DNA of 64,000 nt from Pseudoruegeria sp. SHC-113 (GCF_025376885.1 NZ_JAHUBR010000001.1:1116001-1180000); one strand, 5' to 3'; shown: positions 19,880 through 29,233, counted from the stretch's first letter. A program made the numbers and translations. The notes: a model not told the origin generated them from the sequence alone.

Positions 19880-19908
19880 TTGGCAAAACCCCATCTTCCG
19901 CGTATACG
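19880..19908 (+). promoter_or_regulatory. Candidate sigma-70 promoter of suhB
   Basis: TTGGCA at 19880-19885, a 17-base spacer and TATACG at 19903-19908. The -10 is embedded in a perfect 12-base palindrome, CGCGTATACGCG (19899-19910). The suhB ATG lies 28 bases further on, so the leader would be short. Confidence 0.5.
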
Positions 19909-19935
19909 CGCGGCCTGACAAAGGAGCGCCCCCCG

Positions 19936-20724
19936 ATGCAAGGCAGTGCCAATCTCAACGTAATGATCAAAGCCGCCCGTAAGGCCGGCCGTTCGCTGGT
20001 GAAGGATTTCCGCGAGGTCGAGAACCTGCAGGTCTCCATGAAAGGGGCCGGGGATTTCGTCAGCCGCGCCGATCTGGCCGCCGAGGCGATCATCCGCGAA
20101 GAGCTGATGGAAGCACGCCCGAACTACGGCTGGGTGGGCGAAGAAAGCAAAGCCGTTGCGGGCGCGGATCCGACTCGCCGCTGGATCGTCGATCCGCTGG
20201 ATGGCACCACGAACTTCCTGCACGGCCTGCCGCATTGGGCGGTGTCCATCGCGCTTGAACACAAGGGCGAGGTTGTCTCGGCGGTTGTTTTCGACGCCGC
20301 CAAGGACGAGCTTTACTTCGCCGAGAAAGGCGCGGGCGCCTGGATGAACGAAAGCCGCCTGCGCGTCTCGGGCCGCCGTTCGATGATCGAATGCGTTTTT
20401 GCCACGGGCCTGCCCTTCGGCACCCGCCCCGACCTGCCGGAAACGCTGCAGGATCTGGCCCGCCTGCTGCCCGCCTGCGCCGGTGTGCGCCGCTGGGGCG
20501 CTTCCGCGCTCGATCTCGCCTATGTGGCTGCGGGCCGCTACGACGGTTACTGGGAGCGCAGCCTGCACTCCTGGGATATCGCCGCCGGCCTTCTGCTGGT
20601 GAAAGAGGCCGGTGGCCTTGTCGAGCCGCTGCGTGAAGGCGGCAACGCCGTGGAAGACGGCGAGGTGATCTGCGGCAACGAGGCGATCTTCAACCAGTTC
20701 GCCAAGGTCATCCGCAACGCGTGA
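19936..20724 (+). CDS. suhB: Inositol-1-monophosphatase family protein (SuhB)
   Basis: A 262-residue Mg-dependent phosphatase. All three family motifs are visible: GEES (motif A), DPLDGTTNFLHGLP (metal-binding motif) and SWDIAAGLLLVKEAGG. SuhB hydrolyses myo-inositol-1-phosphate and in proteobacteria also takes part in rRNA transcription antitermination; related sequences act as 3'-phosphoadenosine phosphatases. AAGGAG is nine bases before the ATG at 19936. Monocistronic by position, with its own candidate promoter. Confidence 0.92.
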   Translation: MQGSANLNVMIKAARKAGRSLVKDFREVENLQVSMKGAGDFVSRADLAAEAIIREELMEARPNYGWVGEESKAVAGADPTRRWIVDPLDGTTNFLHGLPHWAVSIALEHKGEVVSAVVFDAAKDELYFAEKGAGAWMNESRLRVSGRRSMIECVFATGLPFGTRPDLPETLQDLARLLPACAGVRRWGASALDLAYVAAGRYDGYWERSLHSWDIAAGLLLVKEAGGLVEPLREGGNAVEDGEVICGNEAIFNQFAKVIRNA

Positions 20725-20726
20725 TC

Positions 20727-21089
20727 CTACCGGTCGGCGGGGTGTTTCACCCCGTCCGCCCAGGGGATATCCCCCAGTTCCGAGGGGTTCACCCCCTCCA
20801 GCGCGCCCACGTTCACCCCGTATTCATTCGGGTTGGAGCGCCTTTGATGGTGCGTGTAGATCCCGCAGGTTTTGCAGAAATAATGCTTCGCGATGCCGGT
20901 GCCCCATTGGTAGAGGGTCAGGTGGTTTGCGCCTTTCACGATCTCGATGCCGTCCAGCGGCGCAGAGGCCGCGATCGCGCCCCGGCGGCGGCAAAACGAA
21001 CAATCGCAGCGCCGCATGGTGTTGAGCCCGTCGCTCAAAGTCACGCGCAGTTCGACGGCCCCGCAGTGGCAGGTCAGTTTGTGGGTCAT
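20727..21089 (-). CDS. GFA (glutathione-dependent formaldehyde-activating-like) zinc protein
   Basis: A 120-residue protein of the GFA/CENP-V fold. Zinc-binding cysteine motifs are visible: CHCGAVEL near the N-terminus, RRCDCSFCRRRG, and FCKTCGIYTHHQ. The founding member speeds the joining of formaldehyde to glutathione, but most homologues have no proven activity. GGAGACGAAA precedes the ATG. The start codon overlaps the stop of the rhomboid gene (ATGA at 21086-21089), so the two are translationally coupled and co-transcribed. Confidence 0.85.
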   Translation of the reverse strand: MTHKLTCHCGAVELRVTLSDGLNTMRRCDCSFCRRRGAIAASAPLDGIEIVKGANHLTLYQWGTGIAKHYFCKTCGIYTHHQRRSNPNEYGVNVGALEGVNPSELGDIPWADGVKHPADR

Positions 21090-21832
21090 TTTCGTCTCCG
21101 GGTGTTCGGTATGCGAGAGGGGGACAGGCGATAGTGCGCCTCCGGGTGGGGCGGGTGGCCTTCGGTGCGCTGCCAAAAGGCTGGCCCGCCGCGTTTGAGC
21201 CAGGCGGGCAGGGTGGCAATCAACCCGATCACGAAGCCGCCGGTGTGGGCCCAATAGGCCACGCCGCCGCTGTCCGGATCTGCCCCGGCGCTGTTGAAAA
21301 GCTGCAGGGCAAGCCAGGCCCCGAGCACGATCCAGGCCGGGATCGGGATGATCTTGAAGATCACGATGAAGATGAACAGCACGTCCACCTTCGCTTTCGG
21401 AAACAGCAGAAAGTAGCCGCCCATCACCCCGGCAATCGCGCCCGACGCGCCGACGGTCGGGATCCGCGAATAGGGCGCAGCGGCGAAATGCGCCAGTGCC
21501 GCCACCACGCCGCAGACCAGGTAGAACAGCAGGAAGCGGCCATGCCCGAATTCCTCTTCCATGTTGTCGCCGAACACCCAGAGAAACAGCATGTTCCCCG
21601 CCAGATGCATGACGCTGCCATGCAGGAACATCGAGGTGCCGATGGTGTGCAGATCCACGCCGGCGGCAATCTCAACAGGGCGCATGGCCCAACGGTCATA
21701 GAAGGCGGCGGTGGCAAACGGATCGCCCAGAAGGCCCCAGTAGCCGAGGAATATCAGCACGTTGCTCGCGATCAGCACCAGCGTGACATAGGGTGTTTTT
21801 TGAGAGGGGTTGTGATCGCGAATGGGAAACAT
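21086..21832 (-). CDS. Rhomboid-family intramembrane serine protease
   Basis: A 248-residue membrane protein with about six helices. The catalytic serine lies in GASGAIAGVMGGY (Ser130), the catalytic histidine in AHTGGFVIG (His196), and HLAGNML supplies the oxyanion asparagine region. Rhomboids cleave membrane proteins within or next to the bilayer. The start MFPIRDHNPSQKTPYVTLVL is the common N-terminus of this subgroup; the longer frame adds a basic tail and lacks a supporting ribosome site. First gene of a two-gene unit with the GFA protein. Substrate unknown. Confidence 0.9.
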   Translation of the reverse strand: MFPIRDHNPSQKTPYVTLVLIASNVLIFLGYWGLLGDPFATAAFYDRWAMRPVEIAAGVDLHTIGTSMFLHGSVMHLAGNMLFLWVFGDNMEEEFGHGRFLLFYLVCGVVAALAHFAAAPYSRIPTVGASGAIAGVMGGYFLLFPKAKVDVLFIFIVIFKIIPIPAWIVLGAWLALQLFNSAGADPDSGGVAYWAHTGGFVIGLIATLPAWLKRGGPAFWQRTEGHPPHPEAHYRLSPSRIPNTRRRK

Positions 21833-22054
21833 GGCGCGACGCTGCAGCAGCAGCATGGCGGCGTCAAGCGGATTGAACGCAGAGGGTTTGGACCGGGGTC
21901 TGCGCCTGTACCCCGCGCTCCGCATGGGCGTTCGTCGCTTCACAACCGCGCTTTGATCAAGAGGTGACACCTTGAGGGGCGCAGTTGTGCTTTGTGCCTT
22001 TCATTCAGCCGTTTACACCGCTGCTCCAACGTTTATGGTCGCCACTCCTGCACC

Positions 22055-22140
22055 GCGGGCGTGGTGGAATGGTAGACACAGGAGACTTAAAATCTCTAGG
22101 CCGAAAGGCCGTGCCGGTTCGAGCCCGGCCGCCCGTACCA
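22055..22140 (+). tRNA. tRNA-Leu (anticodon UAA)
   Basis: An 86-base type II tRNA with encoded CCA. The acceptor stem is GCGGGCG/CGCCCGT (one G-U pair), the anticodon loop CTTAAAA gives UAA, the long variable arm is AGGCCGAAAGGCC-like, and the T arm has GGTTCGAGCC. It reads UUA/UUG leucine codons, which are rare in a GC-rich genome. Confidence 0.97.
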
Positions 22141-22293
22141 GCTCTTGTTCCTCAGGCTGACAATCAAGTTTTCTTGCCAGTTCGTTGCCCGGCAGTTTTG
22201 ACCAGGTTAGTTCTGAGCCTGGCGATCCGTTCTGGGTGTGCCGGGCTTTACCGCCTTCAGCGCATTTCACGGCCCCGGCGCTGGGACGGGTAA

Positions 22294-23601
22294 TCAAAAC
22301 CGGAGGTCCGGAAGAAGCCGAGGCCAACCGAGCCGTGCCGTTGAAGCAGAAATCAGGCTGGCCAGCGGCACCGGTGCCATTTCGACGGAAATCTGGCTCG
22401 CAGAGCCTTCACCGGCAAAAGCGAGCCCACTATAGCGGTCGGCCATCCGCGCGAGGCTGTCTTCGCTCAGGGCGATCCGGGCGTCCACCAGAAGGGGCGT
22501 TTGGACCGGCGCCAAAGCGGGGGGGACTGGCCCTGATACGGCCGTATGGGAGGCCTGCGTTTGATACTCGGGGATGAAGCCTGTGACCTCACCGGTCAAC
22601 GGGAGGCGTCCGGGGGCAGCGCCCATTGGCAAAATCCGTACCTCCGAACCCAAGGGAACCTTCAGAGCCGTTGCTTCATCCAAGCGAAAGCGGACGTCAT
22701 ACGTCTGGGGGTCGGAGGCTTCGAGCCGCAGGATCGGTGTATCCTCAGGGGGTGCGGCAAGGGCGGATTGGGTGCGCACATTGCGCGCCACGCCGCTTGC
22801 GGGAGCTTGCAGGCGCGGGGTGTCCAGAAAACGCTCCATCAGGCGGAGCTGCGCCTCGGCCACACGCACGGACTCCCCAAGCGCCGCGAAGGCTTCGGCG
22901 ATTGCGAGCCGCTCGGTGGCAATGGCTAGGCGCTCTTCGTCATGAAGCTGCGCCAAGGCCTGCGCGAGATCGGCGCGGTTGCTATCCGTCAGAACCGCCG
23001 CGCGGGTGAGCGCCTCCCGGTCCGCGAGGGCGCGCGCTGGATTGCGGGCGGACTGTACCAGAAGCGCCTTGCGTTGCTCTTCAAGAGCGATCCGCTCCAG
23101 AAGGTGCGCGGCCTTTTCGGTGTGGCTTTCATGGATCCGGTCGAGGCCGATTGCGGCTTCCTCGCAGCGGCGCAGTGCAGACAGCAGGCGAAAGGGGTGT
23201 GGTGCATTCAGGCTTGGTGTGGAGAATGCCTCCGGCAGGTCCACCCGGCCTTCCGGGCGCGCCAATGTGCCAAGGCATCGCATCAGCGCGCGATCGGTTT
23301 CCAACCGAAAACGCGCCTCCTGAATGGCGGTCTCCAATTCCCCCGTGTCCACAAGCGCAACGGTTTCCCCCCGACTCACGGCTTCACCGTTTGCCACAAG
23401 GATGGTTTGCAGCGGAATACCGGCAGGCAGGACCACGAGCGCGGGCGGATTGAGCGGCGCAAGCACACCCTGGTAGCGGCCTGTGTCCGAAACCCGCGAT
23501 GACGCCACCGCGTGCCAGATCAGATGTGCCCCCGCGCCCACCAGCAGCAGGGAGGCGGCAAGCATCAGGATGCTGAGGAACCTCAAAGGGGCTCGTGGCA
23601 T
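22294..23601 (-). CDS. HlyD-type membrane-fusion protein of the polysaccharide locus
   Basis: A 435-residue adaptor: short cytoplasmic N-terminus, one membrane helix at about residues 7-27, a lipoyl-like half (PAGIPLQTILVANGEAVSRGE), a long alpha-hairpin (residues ~100-260 rich in Ala, Glu and Arg heptads), the return lipoyl half (LQAPASGVARNVRTQSALA) and a beta-barrel (YDVRFRLDEATALKVPLGSEV). Such proteins link an inner-membrane exporter to an outer-membrane channel. GGAGG six bases before the ATG at 23601 fixes the start. It is 23 bases downstream of the ABC gene and surely co-transcribed; together they form an export pair, although no outer-membrane channel gene is nearby. Confidence 0.82.
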   Translation of the reverse strand: MPRAPLRFLSILMLAASLLLVGAGAHLIWHAVASSRVSDTGRYQGVLAPLNPPALVVLPAGIPLQTILVANGEAVSRGETVALVDTGELETAIQEARFRLETDRALMRCLGTLARPEGRVDLPEAFSTPSLNAPHPFRLLSALRRCEEAAIGLDRIHESHTEKAAHLLERIALEEQRKALLVQSARNPARALADREALTRAAVLTDSNRADLAQALAQLHDEERLAIATERLAIAEAFAALGESVRVAEAQLRLMERFLDTPRLQAPASGVARNVRTQSALAAPPEDTPILRLEASDPQTYDVRFRLDEATALKVPLGSEVRILPMGAAPGRLPLTGEVTGFIPEYQTQASHTAVSGPVPPALAPVQTPLLVDARIALSEDSLARMADRYSGLAFAGEGSASQISVEMAPVPLASLISASTARLGWPRLLPDLRF

Positions 23602-23624
23602 GGCTGTCCTCCTTCCCGCTCGTG

Positions 23625-25592
23625 TCAATGCGCGCGCGTGGCGGCGCCAACGGCCGGTGCCATGCGGGGATCATATGTCTCGATCTGGACAGAGATCGTG
23701 CGGCTGTCCTTGGAAATCCGTTGATCAAAGCTCTGGCTGTGCCGCAGGATTTCGGCGAGCGGATCTCGGTTCAGGACCTCCCCAGATTGCGCCAGCTTTC
23801 CGCGGGCGCTTTCAAGTTGGGCGTTGGAGATCGCCGCACCGGAATCGGTGAGCTCCAGTTGGCAGAACCCTTTGAAGTGCTTGAAGTCAAAGCGGATCTT
23901 TTGACGATCACTTCCGTTGTTCTCGCCAGCGCTGAGCGCGAGCAGTTCGCTGCCAACAACGCAGGCTTTCCGGCGGTTGCCTTCGTCACCACGCCGACGG
24001 AAATGGCTGCGCAGCCACAGGTGGAGCGAGTCCTCGGCTTCAAGCGTATCCTCCGTCACGAAGCGGGACCACCCTTCAGCGAGGCGGCTGCGGATTTCCG
24101 CCGCGGGGCCAACATCCAGCAAACGCCCACCCTCAAGGACAATGATCGTGTCGCAAAGCTCAAGGAGGCCGCGGTGATCAGTGGCCAGAAGGAAGCTTCG
24201 CCCTGCCCTCCGCTCCGTCCGGATCCGTTCAGCAAGCGCGCCCATCAGGGCTTCGCTCGCGCCATCTTCAGGGCGGTCCAGCAGGTAAAGCGCCGGGTTC
24301 AGAAGGAAGCCGCGGGCCAGCGCCAAGGCGTTCTGCTCGCTCGCAGACAGGCGGGTGGCATCCTTCGCGGCCACGATTCGCTCCGCGGCATCGGCTGAAT
24401 AGACGATCTGTTCAAGTGCCCGCCGGGCCCGCAGGCCCAGACTGTCTGCTGAGAAACAGGTTAGGTTGTCGAGCCCGGACACCGGCAGGATACGCGGGGT
24501 GGCGGGGAGGTAGACGCAGGGCGGCGTGAATTCACGGCGGCTGCGGCTCCAGAGATCCTCTTCGTTTAAGGCTGCAAAGCCGCTCACGCGCAAGCCCGTC
24601 AGATCAAGCGGAGCGGCGAGGGCTTGCAGAAGCAGTGACTTCCCGGAGGCCGCGGAGCCGATAACCCCTGTCACGCTGCCTGGCGGCAGCGAAATCTCCA
24701 CGTCGCGCAAGAGGGCGCCCTGTGTTGGGGAGGCAACCGTCAGCCGGTGAACACGCAGGCCGGAGGGGCCGGCGGGGGCGTCTTCTGTTTCCGGCAGGGC
24801 GATCTTTTCAATCTCGGCTGGTACCGGCAGACGATCGGCCTGCGCTTCCGGCCAAACCGGCTTCGCGCCTGCCAGCACCGCCCAGAGAACAAGCAGGAGA
24901 ATCCCCGGCATGGCGGCCGTCGCCAGAACCTGCTGGGCCATCAGCCAACTGCCAAACGCAAGGGTCACAATCAGGGCAACGCCCGTAGACAGCGCGCCCG
25001 GCGTGGCCATCAGGCCAAAGGGGCGCGGGGCCGCGCTGGCCAGGGCAAAACCTGTGGCGTCCCGCCCGGCCAGAACCGATGCTGCTTCCGAGGCTGTGAA
25101 ATCCCACGGCGGCTCCGCCAGGTTGAGCGCGCGCGCAATCGCAGGTAGGCCATGGTTAAGCGCAACCCCTGCGAAGACGCCGAGCCCAAGCAGGGGGTGG
25201 ACTGCCGTCAGGGCGATGCCGATCAGGACGCCGATTGCTGCCCGCGCGCGCGCTTCGTTTCTTTGCCGTGTGTACTGATACCCGGTGAGGGCGCGGCCAT
25301 GGGCGAAATCCAGCACGATCAGCCCCAGAAGGGGCGCAGTGCCCAGGACAGCGAGGGCCAAGGCGGCCTGAAGCTTGCGTTGTTCGGCCACGATATCGGT
25401 GAAGAAGATCGCCAGCACCGCGATGGACAGCCAGCAGGCTGCCGAACTGGCGGTGAATATAAAGGATAGCGTTGCAGCCCAGCTTGGCAGGGCGCGATCG
25501 GTGACGCGCAATGGTTCGAGCGCGGCGACCGCTCCGGCCTGAGCGGCTGCCTCTGATTTCAGTTTCTCGGTCTGCTGGGCGATTTTACTCAT
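23625..25592 (-). CDS. Atypical ABC exporter with degenerate ATPase domain
   Basis: A 655-residue protein: four to six membrane helices in residues ~45-265, a nucleotide-binding domain at ~290-530 and a ~120-residue charged C-terminal extension. The ATPase is unusual. Walker A is kept (GSAASGKSLL), but the signature loop reads LSASEQNALALARG instead of LSGGQ, and Walker B is LYLLDRPEDG, lacking the catalytic glutamate after the aspartate; the H-loop histidine is present in ATDHRG. The membrane part is shorter and less regular than in type I secretion exporters. GGAG eight bases upstream fixes the start. It is followed by the HlyD-type gene, so an export role for the locus product is likely, but ATP hydrolysis may be weak or need a partner. 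Confidence 0.75.
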   Translation of the reverse strand: MSKIAQQTEKLKSEAAAQAGAVAALEPLRVTDRALPSWAATLSFIFTASSAACWLSIAVLAIFFTDIVAEQRKLQAALALAVLGTAPLLGLIVLDFAHGRALTGYQYTRQRNEARARAAIGVLIGIALTAVHPLLGLGVFAGVALNHGLPAIARALNLAEPPWDFTASEAASVLAGRDATGFALASAAPRPFGLMATPGALSTGVALIVTLAFGSWLMAQQVLATAAMPGILLLVLWAVLAGAKPVWPEAQADRLPVPAEIEKIALPETEDAPAGPSGLRVHRLTVASPTQGALLRDVEISLPPGSVTGVIGSAASGKSLLLQALAAPLDLTGLRVSGFAALNEEDLWSRSRREFTPPCVYLPATPRILPVSGLDNLTCFSADSLGLRARRALEQIVYSADAAERIVAAKDATRLSASEQNALALARGFLLNPALYLLDRPEDGASEALMGALAERIRTERRAGRSFLLATDHRGLLELCDTIIVLEGGRLLDVGPAAEIRSRLAEGWSRFVTEDTLEAEDSLHLWLRSHFRRRGDEGNRRKACVVGSELLALSAGENNGSDRQKIRFDFKHFKGFCQLELTDSGAAISNAQLESARGKLAQSGEVLNRDPLAEILRHSQSFDQRISKDSRTISVQIETYDPRMAPAVGAATRAH

Positions 25593-25638
25593 GTCGGCCG
25601 CTCCGGGTGATTGGGACTTGCAGCAGCAATAGAGCGGA

Positions 25639-25653
25639 AGGGTAAACATTCCC
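25639..25653. promoter_or_regulatory. AGGGTAAACA motif with CCC arm, copy 1
   Basis: AGGGTAAACATTCCC lies 47-61 bases upstream of the minus-strand ABC gene. The same ten bases AGGGTAAACA recur at 37528, about 60 bases upstream of the other minus-strand operon of the locus. Both have a GGG/CCC pair framing TAAACA. Confidence 0.4.
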
Positions 25654-25691
25654 TTTTCAGCGGCACGCTCGAAGACGAGAAAACTTCGAAA

Positions 25692-25708
25692 CAAATTCGG
25701 GGAATTTG
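25692..25708. promoter_or_regulatory. 17-base perfect palindrome in divergent promoter
   Basis: CAAATTC-GGG-GAATTTG. It lies in the 201-base gap between the ABC/HlyD operon (minus) and the DUF3131 operon (plus), 85 bases before the plus-strand start, a position suited to a dimeric regulator acting on one or both. Confidence 0.45.
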
Positions 25709-25793
25709 CGGGCAAGGTTTATGCGCTTGTTAAGGATGTAGCGGGTAGAAGGCCAGAGACCAAGGATTTATGTGCTTAGGAAGGGTCTGCGTC

Positions 25794-27479
25794 ATGTCTG
25801 GAAGCAAAACATCAAGAAAGTCAGCGGGCTACGGTGTTTTTGTTCTTGCACTCTCGGCGCTGTTTCTTACGGCAGCGGCGGCAGGCATTGGCACGCGCGC
25901 ACGGGAAATCCTATTGTTCCAGGAAGAAGAGGTGATCCCGATTATTGCCGGCAGCGAATTGGATAACATTCCGGCGCTCATGCGGGGTAACATGCCGGTG
26001 CACACCACAAGTCTGATCCGGGGGGATGCACCACGGGTGAAGCCGCCGCGCATGTGCGAAATGGAACCCGACTACTTTGACAGGCTTGCCCTCGATGTCC
26101 CCCTGAAGCCCGGCTACACGCGACACAACGAATATGTGCGCAGCTATAAGGCCCGCCGGGGGTTCCTGACAGAGCGCGAGTTGCGCGCTGCCAAGGTTGC
26201 TTGGCATTACTTCGAAAAATTCACTCAGGAAACCACTGGCCTTGCCAATAGCGTGGGGAACTTTCCGTCTACCACCCTGTGGGACACCGCAAGCTATGTC
26301 AGCGGGCTGGTGGCGGCCTATGAGCTTTGTCTGATCGAGAAGCCGGAATTTGACATTCGGATTTTCCGGCTGCTGACGACGGTCAAGGATCTGAAATTGT
26401 TTCGGGGGGAATTGCCGAACAAAGTATACCACACGAAAACGGCCGAGCAGGTCGACTATACCAACAAACCGGGTGAGATCGGCTTTTCCGCGCTGGATAT
26501 CGGCCGGTTTCTCGTGTGGATGCGGATCATCAAGAACCGCTACCCCTACCTCGGCAACTCGGTGGATTCGATCCTGCTTAAGTGGGATTTCCACAATGTG
26601 ATCGACAGCGAAGGCCTGTTGTTTGGCGCTTATGTCGACAAAGAGACCGGTGAAACGGTCTATGCACAGGAGGGGCGGCTTGGCTACGAGGAATATGCGG
26701 CCAAAGGCTTTGCGCTCTGGGGGTTTCGCCCGCTGCTGGCCCACCGGGCCGAGCCCTATCTGACGGCCAGCATCTTTGGTGTCGCGGTTCCCTATGATGG
26801 GCGCGATCCGCGGATCTTCCACTCCCAGAATTACGTGGTCACGGAATCCTATCTGCAGGACGGGCTCGAACTTGGGTTTGATCTGCCGCACGATGACAGT
26901 TCGCCGGAACGCGTCCATTCCGATGGGTGGCGGGCGGAGTTCGCCGATCGGATCTACCAGGTTCAGGAAAACCGCTGGCGGCAAACCGGGTTCATGACAG
27001 CGCGCAGCGAGCACAATGTGAAGGGCCCGCCCTACTTCACCTACGATACGATTTTTTCCGATGGCTACCCGTGGAACACGGTCACACCACGGGGCGATTA
27101 TGCGCCGGACCATGCTGCGATTGCCGCAAAGGCGGCGATGGGCCTCTGGGCACTCTGGGATACGCCTTACACAAATGAGCTCTTTGAGGCTGTGATCGAA
27201 CTCTACGACCCGGAAAACGGCATGTATGAGGGGCTGTACGAGCGTGGTCAGGGCAAGGTCGAAATTTTCACCGCCAACAACAACGGCATTATTCTCGCGG
27301 CCCTGCTCCACAAGGTTCAGGGGCCAATCCTGACCCCATATCGCGGCGAAACGGAGGTTTGGTATACCGCTTTCCGCGATCAGGACATCCGCGAGCGCCG
27401 CAAGTACCCCGATCCCCCGCGCGAGGAAAACTGGCTGCCCGCCTTGCGCCATTCCGTCCAATCCGAGGAGGATTTCTGA
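25794..27479 (+). CDS. DUF3131 protein 1 of the polysaccharide locus
   Basis: A 561-residue protein with an N-terminal signal or anchor helix (residues ~12-34), so its bulk is periplasmic. The DUF3131 region includes GLANSVGNFPSTTLWDTASY, GELPNKVYHT, FSALDIGRFL, EGRLGYEEYAAKGFALWG and PPYFTYDTIFSDG. I recall DUF3131 being placed with the (alpha/alpha)6 glycosidase-like superfamily and lying beside cellulose-synthase-like genes, so a glycan hydrolase, lyase or transglycosylase role is plausible but unproven. AGGAAGGG seven bases upstream fixes the ATG. Its stop overlaps the next start (TGATG at 27477-27481). It is a clear paralogue of the DUF3131 gene at 31893-33215. Confidence 0.8.
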   Translation: MSGSKTSRKSAGYGVFVLALSALFLTAAAAGIGTRAREILLFQEEEVIPIIAGSELDNIPALMRGNMPVHTTSLIRGDAPRVKPPRMCEMEPDYFDRLALDVPLKPGYTRHNEYVRSYKARRGFLTERELRAAKVAWHYFEKFTQETTGLANSVGNFPSTTLWDTASYVSGLVAAYELCLIEKPEFDIRIFRLLTTVKDLKLFRGELPNKVYHTKTAEQVDYTNKPGEIGFSALDIGRFLVWMRIIKNRYPYLGNSVDSILLKWDFHNVIDSEGLLFGAYVDKETGETVYAQEGRLGYEEYAAKGFALWGFRPLLAHRAEPYLTASIFGVAVPYDGRDPRIFHSQNYVVTESYLQDGLELGFDLPHDDSSPERVHSDGWRAEFADRIYQVQENRWRQTGFMTARSEHNVKGPPYFTYDTIFSDGYPWNTVTPRGDYAPDHAAIAAKAAMGLWALWDTPYTNELFEAVIELYDPENGMYEGLYERGQGKVEIFTANNNGIILAALLHKVQGPILTPYRGETEVWYTAFRDQDIRERRKYPDPPREENWLPALRHSVQSEEDF

Positions 27480-29233
27480 TGCACCGTTCTTCGCAATATG
27501 CGCTGGTTGCGGGCCTGGCCAGCCTTCTGGCCCTGTCACCGCTCGCAGCCCAGTCACCCACGGCCGAGGATCCCGCCGAGCGGTTCGACTCCGAGAATGC
27601 CATACTCGATACCTCTCTGCCCTTTGCCATCGGGGCCCAGGAAGCAAGGCAGAGCCTGCGAGGCTCATTCGGGTGGCCCACCTTTCAGGAGGGGCTGGTG
27701 GAAGGTGTTTATTTTCGGTTCGATCCGGATGGCTATGCCCGCTTCTCCCCCGCGCCGCGGCTGGATACCGATGTGTTTGAGGTCATCTGCCGCCCCCGGA
27801 CCTATAGCTGCATGGGCCGCAAAGGGGCGCTGGGCCTGTTTCTGAACGCGCGCGGCCAGTTGCAATTGCGCATCGAAGGGATTGCCGAGGGGGATACGTT
27901 CCACATCGCGGAGGGCGTGACGGAAATTCAGCTTCCGCCGCGGCTGCTTCACCCTCTGGATTCGCGTTTTGAAGCCCTGCTGATGGCGGGGGGCGAGCTT
28001 GTCGTCCGGCGTGGCGGGGAAGAGTTCGATCGGATTTCCCTGATCGGGTTTTCTGCCGTTTCCACCTATCTGCGCTGGGTCATGGCTCGGCAGGATTACA
28101 CCATCCTTCCGCGGGGGTGGCCGGTTCCGAACTCACGGGCAAATAAGGCCGGTGGGATCACCCAGGCGGCCAGTTGGCAAAGCCCGATGCCTCAGCCGCA
28201 AGCCGTGTTGCCGGTCGCACCGGTCGCGGCCGAACAGGGGATCGCCCCCGCACTTCAGGCGATCTCTGGCCAGCAGGACGAACTGGCGGAGGTGCGAAGT
28301 GAGCTCTCCATGCTGCGTGCTTTGCTGGAAGAGGAAGCGTCCGCGAGCGGAACCATGGACAAACCCATGGCGCCCGGCTTTTCTGCAGAACAACCGATTG
28401 GCGCCACACTTCATGTACCGCTTGGTGAGGCCGGCGCATTAGAAGAGCGCATTGCACGGCTTGAGAGCGCCGTTGCCGCCTTGGAATCGCTCTTCGCCAA
28501 CACCGCACCTCGCGCGATCGAGCAAGCTGCAGTGACTGTTGATCCCTTCACCCCGCCCACCGACATGGGAGCCGCAGGGGAAGCCGCCGCTTTCGGTGCC
28601 GCGGCCGGCCAGGAAGAGACGACAGGGCAACTCTATGCGGCACCAAGCGCCAGCCTTGACGATTTCCTGGGGCGAACCGGCGAAGCTGCTGCGGCGGTCG
28701 CACCTGGTGTCGTCTGGGGGGAGGCTTCGGAACAGCCCAGCCTCGCGGCCCTCAGTGAAACGCTGCAGACGGCATATGATGTGCCCCCCGACGTAGCACA
28801 AATGGTGATCTCGATGATTTCCTCTCCGGCGCGCCATACTGCAGTTGCCGGCCCGCCCATGGCGGCCGGTACGGCATCTTTGACGGGCGATCCCTTTTCC
28901 GTTGTGGACCCATCCACGGATAAGGAGATGATCGATCTGTTCCGAACCCGCGAAGTTGATCGTATTCTCGCCGAACTGGACGCAAGCCTTTCGGGAGCGG
29001 GGCCCGCCGAGGCCGTGCAAGGTGCTCCATTCGGGGGGGGCGAAACGGGAGAGGCCACGCTTTTCCCGTCACTTGAGCGGGCTGTGGCCGCGCCGGCCTC
29101 CGCTGGCCCGGCGATGGTGGTGGCAAACGCAGGAACAGAGCCGATGCAGATTGATATGACGCCAAATGTTCCAACAAACGATCTGGAGGAGTACCTGACC
29201 CTTTCAGCCTATTTCAAATCCGTATTGGAGTAG
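27479..29233 (+). CDS. Secreted protein with beta-rich domain and coiled coil
   Basis: A 584-residue protein that I do not recognise. It has a signal peptide (residues 1-24, cleavage near LAAQSP), a folded region to about residue 210 (SFGWPTFQEGLVEGVYFRFD, two cysteines in VICRPRTYSCMG that may pair), then helical stretches likely to form short coiled coils (QQDELAEVRSELSMLRALLEEE and ALEERIARLESAVAALESLF, residues ~265-345) and a low-complexity Ala/Gly/Pro/Thr tail. It starts within the stop codon of the DUF3131 gene with GAGGAG upstream, so the two are coupled. A periplasmic scaffold or chaperone for the DUF3131 enzyme is one possibility; this is inference only. Confidence 0.65.
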   Translation: MHRSSQYALVAGLASLLALSPLAAQSPTAEDPAERFDSENAILDTSLPFAIGAQEARQSLRGSFGWPTFQEGLVEGVYFRFDPDGYARFSPAPRLDTDVFEVICRPRTYSCMGRKGALGLFLNARGQLQLRIEGIAEGDTFHIAEGVTEIQLPPRLLHPLDSRFEALLMAGGELVVRRGGEEFDRISLIGFSAVSTYLRWVMARQDYTILPRGWPVPNSRANKAGGITQAASWQSPMPQPQAVLPVAPVAAEQGIAPALQAISGQQDELAEVRSELSMLRALLEEEASASGTMDKPMAPGFSAEQPIGATLHVPLGEAGALEERIARLESAVAALESLFANTAPRAIEQAAVTVDPFTPPTDMGAAGEAAAFGAAAGQEETTGQLYAAPSASLDDFLGRTGEAAAAVAPGVVWGEASEQPSLAALSETLQTAYDVPPDVAQMVISMISSPARHTAVAGPPMAAGTASLTGDPFSVVDPSTDKEMIDLFRTREVDRILAELDASLSGAGPAEAVQGAPFGGGETGEATLFPSLERAVAAPASAGPAMVVANAGTEPMQIDMTPNVPTNDLEEYLTLSAYFKSVLE

